From: Bacillus sp. V59.32b
GTDB lineage: Bacteria > Bacillota > Bacilli > Bacillales > DSM-1321
Assembly: GCF_003429085.1 (NCBI RefSeq)
Contig: NZ_QVTC01000034.1
Coordinates: forward strand, 1 to 64,000
Direction: 5' to 3'
DNA: 64,000 bases
Shown here one piece after another: positions 1-6,722 of this stretch. Numbering within the stretch: position 1 is the first letter of the stretch; each line of letters opens with the position of its first letter. The translations under genes were made by a program, and so were the position numbers. The notes beneath the pieces are model-generated. The model was not told the origin of the DNA. It saw nothing but the letters and a program-made list of their open reading frames with translations, and made no database searches.

Positions 1-112
1 TTTCCGCGGACGAACTGGCAAGCCTCCTCACTCGTACCTCACTGCGGGGTCTTGCCAGCTCGTTTTTCCTCAGGAGTCTCGCAGATTCCCTTCCCAAAAA
101 CAACATTATCGT
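1..112. repeat. GC-rich Bacillaceae intergenic repeat, partial copy
   Basis: The first ~110 bases share an ordered set of short blocks (TTTCCGCGG, CCTCCTC, TGCGGGGTCT, then a CCTCAGGAGTCTCGCA block) with the longer element at 38955-39165. Blocks of this kind recur between genes in many Bacillaceae genomes. The copy is cut by the window start. Function is unknown; it contains no convincing ORF. Confidence 0.6.
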
Positions 113-165
113 TTAACAGAGCCTTTTATTAAAAGGATTTTGAAACTTTTTAACCGTAAGTACGA

Positions 166-1026
166 TTAGCTTTTTAAGATGAAGGTGACTTTATCAATGG
201 CTTTTTGTAGTTTTTCACTATTTTTTTCATACATTTCCTTTGCTTTCTCATTATCAGTCGCAAGCGCAAACGACTCTAAATCCGCTTGGCATTGTTTCAT
301 AGTCGCAAGGATCAAAGGCCTTTCCTGAGGGGACGGTATCTGGATTTTATCATCATAAACATCGATCGTTAATTCACCATAGGAATTCACTTGGCCGAGA
401 AAAACGTTTTCAAGGGTGACACCCATTTTCCCTACCTCGGTTAACAGCCATTTTCTGCTTCGGCCGATCGTAGAAAGCGGTTCATCCATAATTTTTCCAT
501 CCATTATAACGGTCTGCGGCTCTTTGACTGAAGCAATCCTCAGGTCCAAATCCTTTGCCGTTAAAGGTTGGTTCTCTTTCTTTAACATGACGGACAAATC
601 TCCATTTGGCTCTAAAACCGCAAATTCCACATCAGAAAATTGATAAACATCCTTCCTTCTAAGTAATTCTAACAGTTCATCCGTTGTGTATCTTTCCTTC
701 TTTAAATTATCTTCCATGATTTTTCCGTCTTTAATGAAGACAGATCCTTTCCCTTCTACAAAGTCGCGAAAGGGTTTGCTTTTTAATGATATGAAACCAA
801 CAATGAAAGGGGCTGCCGCAAAGGTTACAATCCCCAATATCCCATTGACAATACTTTTTTCAAGCCCCATTACCACTTCAGAAGCTATGCTGCCAATGGT
901 AATTCCTGTGACATATTCAAAAAAGGAAAGCTGAGATATTTGTTTTTTTCCTAACCACTTTGTTATTAAAAAAAGGGCAACTAAAAATATAACTGACCGC
1001 ATTACGATATGTAACCATTCAGGCAT
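166..1026 (-). CDS. DUF421 (YetF-like) membrane protein with C-terminal DUF1657-like domain
   Basis: Predicted inner-membrane protein of 286 residues. Three hydrophobic segments occupy roughly residues 5-85, followed by the soluble DUF421 domain (about 90-225). The last ~50 residues (MKQCQADLESFALATDNEKA and onward) resemble a DUF1657 helical-hairpin domain, so this is a DUF421-DUF1657 fusion. That fusion is known as a late gene of the spoVA2mob-type operons that raise spore heat resistance in Bacillus. Immediately upstream lie remnants of DUF1657 and spoVAEb genes in the same orientation, supporting that origin. The ATG at 1026 is chosen because AGGAGG lies 8 bases before it; the in-frame GTG at 1035 is inside that ribosome site. 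The frame is intact, so it may still be made, but its operon partners are dead. The biochemical role of DUF421 is not established. Confidence 0.85.
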   Translation of the reverse strand: MPEWLHIVMRSVIFLVALFLITKWLGKKQISQLSFFEYVTGITIGSIASEVVMGLEKSIVNGILGIVTFAAAPFIVGFISLKSKPFRDFVEGKGSVFIKDGKIMEDNLKKERYTTDELLELLRRKDVYQFSDVEFAVLEPNGDLSVMLKKENQPLTAKDLDLRIASVKEPQTVIMDGKIMDEPLSTIGRSRKWLLTEVGKMGVTLENVFLGQVNSYGELTIDVYDDKIQIPSPQERPLILATMKQCQADLESFALATDNEKAKEMYEKNSEKLQKAIDKVTFILKS

Positions 1027-1045
1027 TGCTACCACCTCCTGTTAT

Positions 1046-1253
1046 TTAAAAGCCTATGTACTGGAATTCTTCCCGTTTCAATTATCCTACCGGTGTTTTC
1101 AAGTCTGTCACTATTTCGCCCACTACCATCATTGTTTCATGTAATGTACGTTTCGAATCATCGTCTTGAGGCCGCCGTGCTTAAGCTGGAAAGGCTTGCT
1201 TCTATCCCTTTAAGATTCGCAAGGCACTGTTTTACTTTCGAAAAAACTGTCAT
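1046..1253 (-). pseudogene. DUF1657 protein, frameshifted remnant
   Basis: Reading the minus strand from the ATG at 1253 (preceded by AAGGAAG) gives MTVFSKVKQCLANLKGIEAS, typical of small DUF1657 proteins. A frameshift near residue 25 moves the homology into another frame (DDDSKRTLHETMMVVGEIVT), and a TAA interrupts the C-terminus before the family-like ending REEFQYIGF. At least one frameshift and one stop are therefore needed to read it. It sits between the spoVAEb relic and the DUF421 gene, the position expected in a spoVA2mob-like operon. Confidence 0.8.
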
Positions 1254-1265
1254 ATTTCTACTTCC

Positions 1266-1546
1266 TTATCCTTTTGGGTTAATAAACAAGGTTCCTATCC
1301 CCCGAAAATAATAGCAGCTTAAATTCCAGCCCTTGTTTCCTCGGACATCCCTGTAATGACTCCGATTAACCCAAGTTAGTAATAGGCACTGTATCTCCTG
1401 CTCCTGCAAAATCATCAATGGGTTATATAAACCGAACCCATCTAGACCACACCAACCACTACAAGGGTACTCAGTGTAAGTGCCGGTATAAGTTTAAACA
1501 CACTAAACATTATTTGCCAAATCACACAAATTAAACCACCCATGAC
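1266..1546 (-). pseudogene. spoVAEb: spoVAEb remnant
   Basis: Minus-strand translation in changing frames gives pieces that match the SpoVAE(b) family in order: MGGLICVIWQIMF, then LTLSTLVVVG, LDGFGLYNPL, DFAGAGDTVPITNLG, GVITGMSEETRAGI, AAIIFG and GTLFINPKG followed by TAA at 1268-1266. Several frameshifts, two stops and the loss of about 17 residues after NLG show that it is dead. SpoVA proteins form the dipicolinic acid channel of the spore inner membrane. The N-terminal residues are missing and are replaced by an unrelated upstream fragment, indicating an internal deletion. Confidence 0.85.
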
Positions 1547-1615
1547 GAAAGTAAGCTGGCCTGCGCACTTTTTCAATCCTGCAAGAGTTGTCTTAACTTC
1601 ATTTATTACTGTCCT
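1547..1615 (-). pseudogene. N-terminal fragment of a second DUF1657 gene joined to spoVAEb
   Basis: From about 1615 the minus strand encodes RTVINEVKTTLAGLKKCAG. This matches the usual start of DUF1657 proteins (MTVINEVKTTLAGLK) except that the ATG has become AGG. After about 22 codons it runs directly into the spoVAEb sequence. In spoVA2mob operons a DUF1657 gene is first, so the rest of that gene, the yhcN/ylaJ-like gene, spoVAC, spoVAD and the start of spoVAEb appear to have been removed by one deletion. Confidence 0.65.
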
Positions 1616-2101
1616 AAGATTCCATCTTTAAAACTTTTCTGGACTATATTTTTTCTCTCCATTGCATTACATCTTACTTATACTTGTAAAGCCTTACCTT
1701 TGTTTCCACCTAAAAGCGATATCAGTTACCGAATGAATTATTGGATATTATACCTAATTCTTGTCATTATGAACTTTCGGAGAAAAATTAGTTGTCCGGC
1801 CTTAACTCACTCTTGGTGTAATTTTGAAAATTTAATGTGCTGGTTGACTTCGATATCTGTTTGCACGTTGGAAGATTTTTTAAAAACACAATAACAGAGA
1901 ATTATTTCACAACTAGTGTTAATTCGTTTGAAGTAAGCTAAAACCATACGGCAAAATGCTGTTTACCAAAAGATGTCCTTAGGTCCAGAAACATTACCTT
2001 CAGACTGTTTTGTACCTGTGTTCATAATTATTATGGAAATGGTTCACTTACATATTATTAGTTCCTATATCAAAAATTAAAAGGGCATTAAACGTTAATA
2101 T
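1616..2101. other. Intergenic stretch, no gene seen
   Basis: AT-rich sequence with only short ORFs lacking ribosome sites and recognisable protein features. It lies upstream of the spoVA-type remnant on the minus strand and upstream of the small gene at 2118 on the plus strand. No clear promoter, repeat or RNA could be assigned. Confidence 0.5.
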
Positions 2102-2117
2102 AAGGTGGTGAGTAATA

Positions 2118-2321
2118 TTGCAACAACAACAACAGCAAATATGGTTTCCATTACTAGCATCTGCCGGTATCGGTGCGGCTGCGTTTTATAGTATGACCAG
2201 AGGGCAAGGTATGGGACAAACTCTTCAACAATTTTTACCATTAGCAACAGGAATGGGTGGCAAAGGTCAGATGCAACAACAGCAAAATACGCAAAACACT
2301 CAACAAAATTCAAATAACTAA
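2118..2321 (+). CDS. Small Gln-rich membrane-associated protein
   Basis: 67 residues. Starts at TTG 2118, 7 bases after AAGGTGGTG. The N-terminus is a run of six glutamines, followed by one hydrophobic segment (residues about 8-24, WFPLLASAGIGAAAFYSM), a Gly/Met-rich middle and a Gln/Asn-rich tail. A rho-independent terminator follows. I do not recognise the family; small proteins of this shape occur in Bacillus and may be spore-associated, but that is inference. Confidence 0.7.
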   Translation: MQQQQQQIWFPLLASAGIGAAAFYSMTRGQGMGQTLQQFLPLATGMGGKGQMQQQQNTQNTQQNSNN

Positions 2322-2410
2322 GTATAATAAAAATTCTTTTAATTCTTATCCTTTTTTTAAACAAGGAAGATTTTATGCCATAGGAAAGAACTATCCATTG
2401 TTAAAAAAAA

Positions 2411-2442
2411 GCGACCAGTTTTCTTAAAAATTGGTCGTTTTA
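2411..2442 (+). terminator. Rho-independent terminator
   Basis: GCGACCAGTTTT and AAAATTGGTCGT form a stem with a short loop, followed by TTTTAT. It ends the small gene at 2118-2321. Confidence 0.75.
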
Positions 2443-2702
2443 TAATTGCTTATACTTATTTTATATAGTGACGATATTAATAAACAGGAAGCATTAACGT
2501 CCTGTTGCCATGTTCAAATACTTATTGCGGCAGGAAAGGCATAATTGGCATATACTCTGTTTTGCGTTTCCTATACAAGCGACGAGTATTTCCAGTATTG
2601 ATGGAGCGCTTTCTCCGTACATCAGCCTTTGAGCGGATCCACTCGCCGTTACCCGATGGTAGGATGCCGGAACCAACTCCGAATGCATCTCCACATTTCC
2701 TT

Positions 2703-3421
2703 TTAAATTTTGCGTTTCCGGAATACGAAAATTCTCTGCCGTCTTAAAAAATCTTCCTCTCTGCTAAAATGCTCCCGCTTTGGCGTGCCTTCCCTCAAAG
2801 CTAAGATTGAAAAACCTGCCTTTGTCAGTGCTGTGAAGTATTGTTCAATAGTTCGATGGTACTTCACTACTACTTTATTAAACCAGGGTTCCTTTCGTTC
2901 CCCTTCAAGATAATAATCATCTACTATCCAGTTCCCTCGCCTATCCCCTGTTTGCTTACTCGCAAAAGAAGACGTCGTAAGTGGATGCTGGACACTGAAG
3001 ATAAAGTTGCCATTTTCTTTTAATGATTTATACACGTTGAGAAACAGTTGATCGATATCTGAGACATAATGTATAGCAAAACGGGAGGTTACAATTTCAA
3101 ATTTGTTCGTTGGGTAAGGTATACGACTCCATTGTATCGTTATGTATCGTCCCATTCTTTCCGAATAGATTAGTTTCTGCATTGACTGCCATTTGTTTAG
3201 AACCTTCAACCCCGGTGTGGTGCCTGGCACCTTGATTTAGTATTTCTTTCCCAAATGATACATCGCCGCAACCTAAGTCTAAAATATTTTTATCGTGAAA
3301 ATCACCGATTAATTCATAAATAATCGGCGCTTCAATAGCATTGTTGGGACTATCTTGTCTGCTCCTTCTCTTTAGATAAAAAAACTGTTTGGTCGTAAGC
3401 GCTCGCTCCTCTAAATTCCAT
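2703..3421 (-). pseudogene. Class I SAM-dependent methyltransferase, frameshifted
   Basis: The N-terminal half contains SAM motif I (NILDLGCGDVSFGKE) and ends ..TMESYTLPN; the C-terminal half resumes in another frame with KFEIVTSRFAIHYVSD and continues with FIFSVQHPLTTSSF and RRGNWIVDDYYLEGERKEPW. The shift is about one base near 3105-3110. A second shift near the start is likely: the best ribosome site (AGGAGATG) precedes ATG 3421, whose frame gives MEFRGASAYDQTVF before the homology moves to KRRSRQDSPNNAIEAP. The last residues (RIFVFRKRKI) also depart from what I recall of the family end. The gene resembles an uncharacterised Bacillus small-molecule methyltransferase. With two or more shifts it is probably inactive, unless they are sequencing errors. 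Confidence 0.8.
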
Positions 3422-3689
3422 ACAAAACATCTCCTAATGATATGCATTACTTGTCGCTTTACGTACTATGATCGATTATAAAAACAACTCTTTAATTCGT
3501 GACTATTATTTTAATAAATTAGTCCTTTGTAATCTAAATATCATGAGTTCTTAAATTTCGTAATTTACAAAATTAACAAACAGATTATTTTCTTAACAAT
3601 TCCTGATTTTCTGTTTTTTCTCAAACCTAACGGGTACTTGCATTATGTGTCGTATTTTGACACAAATCTTACAACAAGGAGTGCTGAAA

Positions 3690-4223
3690 ATGAAAGCAAC
3701 GAAGCTTAAGAAGTTTACTGCAGGAATCGCCATGGCTACTTTGATTGGATCCTCTGTACCTACCTTGGCAGGTGCACATTGGGACTCTCCTAATGAAGAG
3801 GGTAAACACCACTCTCAACACAAATCTTGGAAACATGACGAGAGTGACAAACCACGTTATAACCATTGGAACAACAAGTACAGCTTTGTCAATCGGCTGG
3901 AACAAGGTGATAAACTGGGCCCATTAACAGTCGAAACTATAGAAAAAGGTGATAAATCAACTACTGTTTCCTTTTCAGGTGAGTTGAATACGAAAGGCTC
4001 CTATGATCTTGAATCGGGACAATTCTCCTTTAAACAATATGGCCAAAAACACTTTGGCAAGTCTATTCTCGTAAACAATCAAGCTGATGTTAACCAACTG
4101 CTGCAAGGGCAAGATCAATTCAGTAAGTTAACCGGTACTCTGTCTAACATTCAATTGGTAGTTTCAGGTAATGATTTCACGGTTAAAGCGGATTTAAATA
4201 ACGTTCAACCAGCTACTCAGTAG
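3690..4223 (+). CDS. Secreted hypothetical protein
   Basis: 177 residues from ATG 3690, which follows AAGGAG; a longer reading from 3645 lacks a ribosome site. The start MKATKLKKFTAGIAMATLIG and ..LAGAHW gives a typical Sec signal peptide cleaved near residue 29. The mature protein begins with a His/Asp/Lys-rich stretch (about 30-65), then a domain predicted to be beta-rich with repeated polar strands. No catalytic motif is visible and I do not recognise the family. It stands alone and ends at a strong terminator. Confidence 0.75.
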   Translation: MKATKLKKFTAGIAMATLIGSSVPTLAGAHWDSPNEEGKHHSQHKSWKHDESDKPRYNHWNNKYSFVNRLEQGDKLGPLTVETIEKGDKSTTVSFSGELNTKGSYDLESGQFSFKQYGQKHFGKSILVNNQADVNQLLQGQDQFSKLTGTLSNIQLVVSGNDFTVKADLNNVQPATQ

Positions 4224-4247
4224 GTGTAAAATTAGTACCCATTATGA

Positions 4248-4278
4248 AAGCCAGGAGATTTAATTCCTGGCTTTTTTT
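4248..4278 (+). terminator. Rho-independent terminator
   Basis: AAGCCAGGA, a short loop and TCCTGGCTT followed by a run of seven T, directly after the secreted protein gene. Confidence 0.9.
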
Positions 4279-4476
4279 CGATTGCTCGATCAGCATACAA
4301 TTAGACAAAAAAAGAGATCCCAACTTTGTTTCAGTTGATATACTCCATACAACCTGTCGCGTTAGTTAAGTAAGTAACCGCCCGTAAAACGGGCGGTTTT
4401 AATTTCGCCCTAGAAGGGCACTTTACCAACAAACCCCTAAAGGGGCCTCTGAATTGACCGTCAACCGTTTACTCTC

Positions 4477-4929
4477 TTACTTATCTTTAAATGGGTCTAC
4501 GTATTCACGTTTACTCATGTTGTCTCGCAAGCGATCTTCTTCTTCTTGTTCTCGAATGTATTTGGCTACTGTTTTTTCGTTTAGCCCAACCGTACTTACG
4601 TAATAGCTTTTTGCCCAAAATGTACGATTGCCATGATTGTATTTCAAGTTTGCATCTCTATCGTGGATCATTAAAGAACTTTTCCCCTTTAACTATCCCA
4701 TAAAATACGAGACTGACATCTTGGGTGGTATTTTGACTAACATATGAATATGATCCGGCGTGGCATGTGCTTCTATAATTTCTACATCTTTCATTTCACA
4801 AAGCCTTCTCAAAATGACTTCAATATCTCATCTTAACTTTCCATAAACGATCTTTCTTCTGTACTTTGGAATGAAGACGATGTGATACTTACAATTCCAT
4901 CTGGTGTGTGACAAACTATTGTCACTCAT
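4477..4929 (-). pseudogene. tnpA: IS200/IS605 family transposase TnpA (Y1), two in-frame stops
   Basis: The reading frame from ATG 4929 (after AAGGAGAT) to 4477 is 150 codons, the normal TnpA length. It begins MSDNSLSHTRWNCKYHIVF and contains the HUH metal motif (ATPDHIHMLVKIPP) and the region of the catalytic tyrosine (FWAKSYYVSTVG). Two in-frame stops interrupt it, one after VYGKLR and one after SYFMG, so full-length TnpA is not made. No tnpB is present. Confidence 0.88.
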
Positions 4930-5012
4930 GAGTACAATCTCCTTTCGTTATTTGAAGTTGGTTTGACGGCCATCTTCTATTATAACGAATGGAGTTTTTT
5001 TTCTGTTACAAC

Positions 5013-5066
5013 TCTACAAGTTTCGTTTGCACACAGGCATAGCCTGTGGTTTAAAAACATTAATAA
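5013..5066. repeat. 54-bp palindrome-containing repeat, copy 1
   Basis: This 54-base segment is identical base for base to 39339-39392. It includes the hairpin CACAGGCATAGCCTGTG and the flank GGTTTAAAAACATTAATAA. Here it lies 84 bases upstream of the dead tnpA, where an IS200 left end would be; the second copy has no transposase beside it. Confidence 0.85.
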
Positions 5067-5070
5067 GGAC

Positions 5071-5110
5071 ATCAGAACACGCCCGGTAATATTCCAGGCG
5101 TGTTCTGATT
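5071..5110 (-). terminator. Strong hairpin after the MFS gene
   Basis: A perfect 13-bp stem (ATCAGAACACGCC with GGCGTGTTCTGAT) starts at the base next to the MFS stop codon. No good T-run follows on the minus strand, so it may protect the 3' end or terminate weakly. Confidence 0.6.
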
Positions 5111-6364
5111 CTACATTTCTTCTCTTACAACCTGCTTTAACTTGCCTTTTCTCATTAAAGGCACCAATGTCAATATCCCGATCAACATGAGAAAAGCAGC
5201 AGCCTCATAGATCGCCACAAGCGAAAATGTTTTCTTCAGCAAGCCGGTGATGGTCATCGTGATGACCATCGACCCCATAAAGAGAGGATTTAAAATGCCG
5301 TTTACCCTGCCTATAAATGCTTCCTCGGTATTTTGCAAAATCATCGTATTGATTCCGATATGAATGCACGGCATGAAAAGTCCAGAGAAAAATTGAGCCG
5401 CAAGTGTCACCCAGAACACGTTTGATAGTCCCATTCCCAGAAAGCCTACCACACTGGCTCCAAACCCGAGTGCGAGCAGCACCTGCGGCAGTGCTTTTTT
5501 CGCCAACGCCATCGTAAGCCCTCCACCGAGAATCATGCCGATTCCAAACGCAGCCATCAGCCATTGAAGGTTCTCTTTCGGTAATCCGAGCCTTTCCGTT
5601 ATAATAAATACGCCAAGCGGCTGTGTGAGACCGATGGCAAGGCCGGCTGCTGTAAAACAACCTCCTAGCAGAGACAATGGCCTGCTATTCCACACATAAC
5701 GAAAGCCATCCTTCATTTCCTTAACGAGTGTAGTATTAACTTTATCTGCAGCAATCTTCCGGTCTGGCGGGAGCAACAATAACACCGCCGCAGAACATAA
5801 GAATGCGATGCCCATCGTTCCGATCGCTGCATTGATTCCAAAATGCTGAAACACAAAGGTTCCAATGATCGGTCCAGCTATCATGAAAAGTGCGAACATC
5901 GTTTGATACATGGACATCCCGAGCTGAATCAGTTCTTCAGCAACATGCAGTTTAAACAGCTTCATGCCGGACGGCTGCGAGAACTGAGAAAGAATCGAAG
6001 AAACCAGTGTCGCAAAGAAAATGACCTTCCAGCTTCCAAACATGAGAGCCATCAGCACAACAAAAATCGACACGGCACTTAAGAGATCGCACCAAATCAT
6101 CGTCCGCTTTGGTCGCCAACGATCCGCAAAGGTTCCTCCGATAAAAGAAAACAAGAAAATGGGTGCAAATTCCGCAACAGAAATTAAGGAAACAGCTAAT
6201 GGATCGGCGTTGGTCTGTTCAATCACATACAATAGTATCGAATAGTTCCTCACCCATATGCCAATCTGGAGGAAAAACACAGAGAGCAGGATGGTCCGAA
6301 TAACACGGTTTCGGAACAGCGCTCTCATTGATACGTTTGATTGTGTACCGCTATTTTCAGTCAT
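5111..6364 (-). CDS. MFS efflux transporter, DHA3-like
   Basis: 417 residues with 12 hydrophobic segments, a typical size for MFS exporters. Between TM2 and TM3 is the conserved loop GGTFADRWRPKRTMIW (motif A type). The second half has the matching pattern ..GRVNGILNPLF. The family resembles the DHA3 / macrolide-efflux-like exporters (MefA- or YfiS-like); the substrate cannot be told from sequence. ATG 6364 lies 7 bases after AGGAGG, and that ribosome site is itself the 3' arm of a terminator-like hairpin. The gene is therefore likely controlled by attenuation in its ~215-base leader (see 6365-6593). It is monocistronic. Confidence 0.85.
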   Translation of the reverse strand: MTENSGTQSNVSMRALFRNRVIRTILLSVFFLQIGIWVRNYSILLYVIEQTNADPLAVSLISVAEFAPIFLFSFIGGTFADRWRPKRTMIWCDLLSAVSIFVVLMALMFGSWKVIFFATLVSSILSQFSQPSGMKLFKLHVAEELIQLGMSMYQTMFALFMIAGPIIGTFVFQHFGINAAIGTMGIAFLCSAAVLLLLPPDRKIAADKVNTTLVKEMKDGFRYVWNSRPLSLLGGCFTAAGLAIGLTQPLGVFIITERLGLPKENLQWLMAAFGIGMILGGGLTMALAKKALPQVLLALGFGASVVGFLGMGLSNVFWVTLAAQFFSGLFMPCIHIGINTMILQNTEEAFIGRVNGILNPLFMGSMVITMTITGLLKKTFSLVAIYEAAAFLMLIGILTLVPLMRKGKLKQVVREEM

Positions 6365-6593
6365 AAAAAAGCCTCCTTATCCTACTTTCTGGACAGGAGG
6401 CTTGGTAATCACAAAAAGACAGGGCATACCTGAGGTGCCATCACACTTCTTTTCGTTTACCCAAAAGGCCACATTAATCCTATCCAGAAAAATATCGTAC
6501 TTATACGAATGGTTTTCTAAGAAATAGGATTAATAAATCATCGCCTTTTGGTCACCCTTCCGCTAATTGATGCTTTCATATTAACCTATTATA
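6365..6593 (-). promoter_or_regulatory. Structured leader / attenuator of the MFS gene
   Basis: Minus strand, in RNA order: a -10-like TATAAT (6593-6588); a short possible uORF ATG ATT TAT TAA (6541-6530) with upstream GGAAGGGTG; a long stem in which 6554-6524 pairs with 6483-6459 (ATTAATCCTAT with ATAGGATTAAT, ACCAAAAGGC with GCCTTTTGGGT); a small hairpin (GGCACCTCAGGTATGCC); then AAGCCTCCT...AGGAGGCTT plus TTTT (6403-6365) directly before the ATG. The last hairpin contains the Shine-Dalgarno site, so it could stop transcription and also block translation. The layout resembles ribosome-mediated attenuators of antibiotic-resistance genes. A T-box-like core (TGGCACC) is present, but the rest of a T-box is not evident. 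Confidence 0.6.
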
Positions 6594-6722
6594 CAGATAA
6601 ATATCAAGATTTATTCCATTTTTTCCCGGATAAGTGTCACGATTAATTTATACAACACGCTGTTGTGAAGGATTCCAATAAACATCGACTTTATTGGGAA
6701 GTTTAAAATGTCCCTAAAGCCG

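Larger units (their letters stand above)
4377..5066 (-). mobile_element. IS200/IS605-family element, inactive
   Basis: The element holds a tnpA-like gene with two stops and palindrome-rich ends instead of terminal inverted repeats, as is usual for HUH Y1 transposons. At the tnpA 3' side (4380-4460) are three compact hairpins: CGCCCGTAAAACGGGCG, GCCCTAGAAGGGC and CCCCTAAAGGGG. On the 5' side a hairpin (CACAGGCATAGCCTGTG, within 5013-5066) may be the left-end recognition hairpin. The exact ends are uncertain, so the boundaries are estimates. Confidence 0.6.

Noticed and set aside
1093-1311. 72-residue plus ORF over the spoVA remnants
   Set aside because: The minus strand matches SpoVAE and DUF1657 in fragments; the plus frame does not resemble any family.
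2095-2364. 89-residue minus-strand ORF opposite the Gln-rich gene
   Set aside because: The opposite strand has a good ribosome site, terminator and protein-like composition; this one has none.
5205-5660. 151-residue minus ORF inside the MFS gene
   Set aside because: Same-strand alternate frame of an intact MFS gene with homologous membrane pattern; no separate signals.
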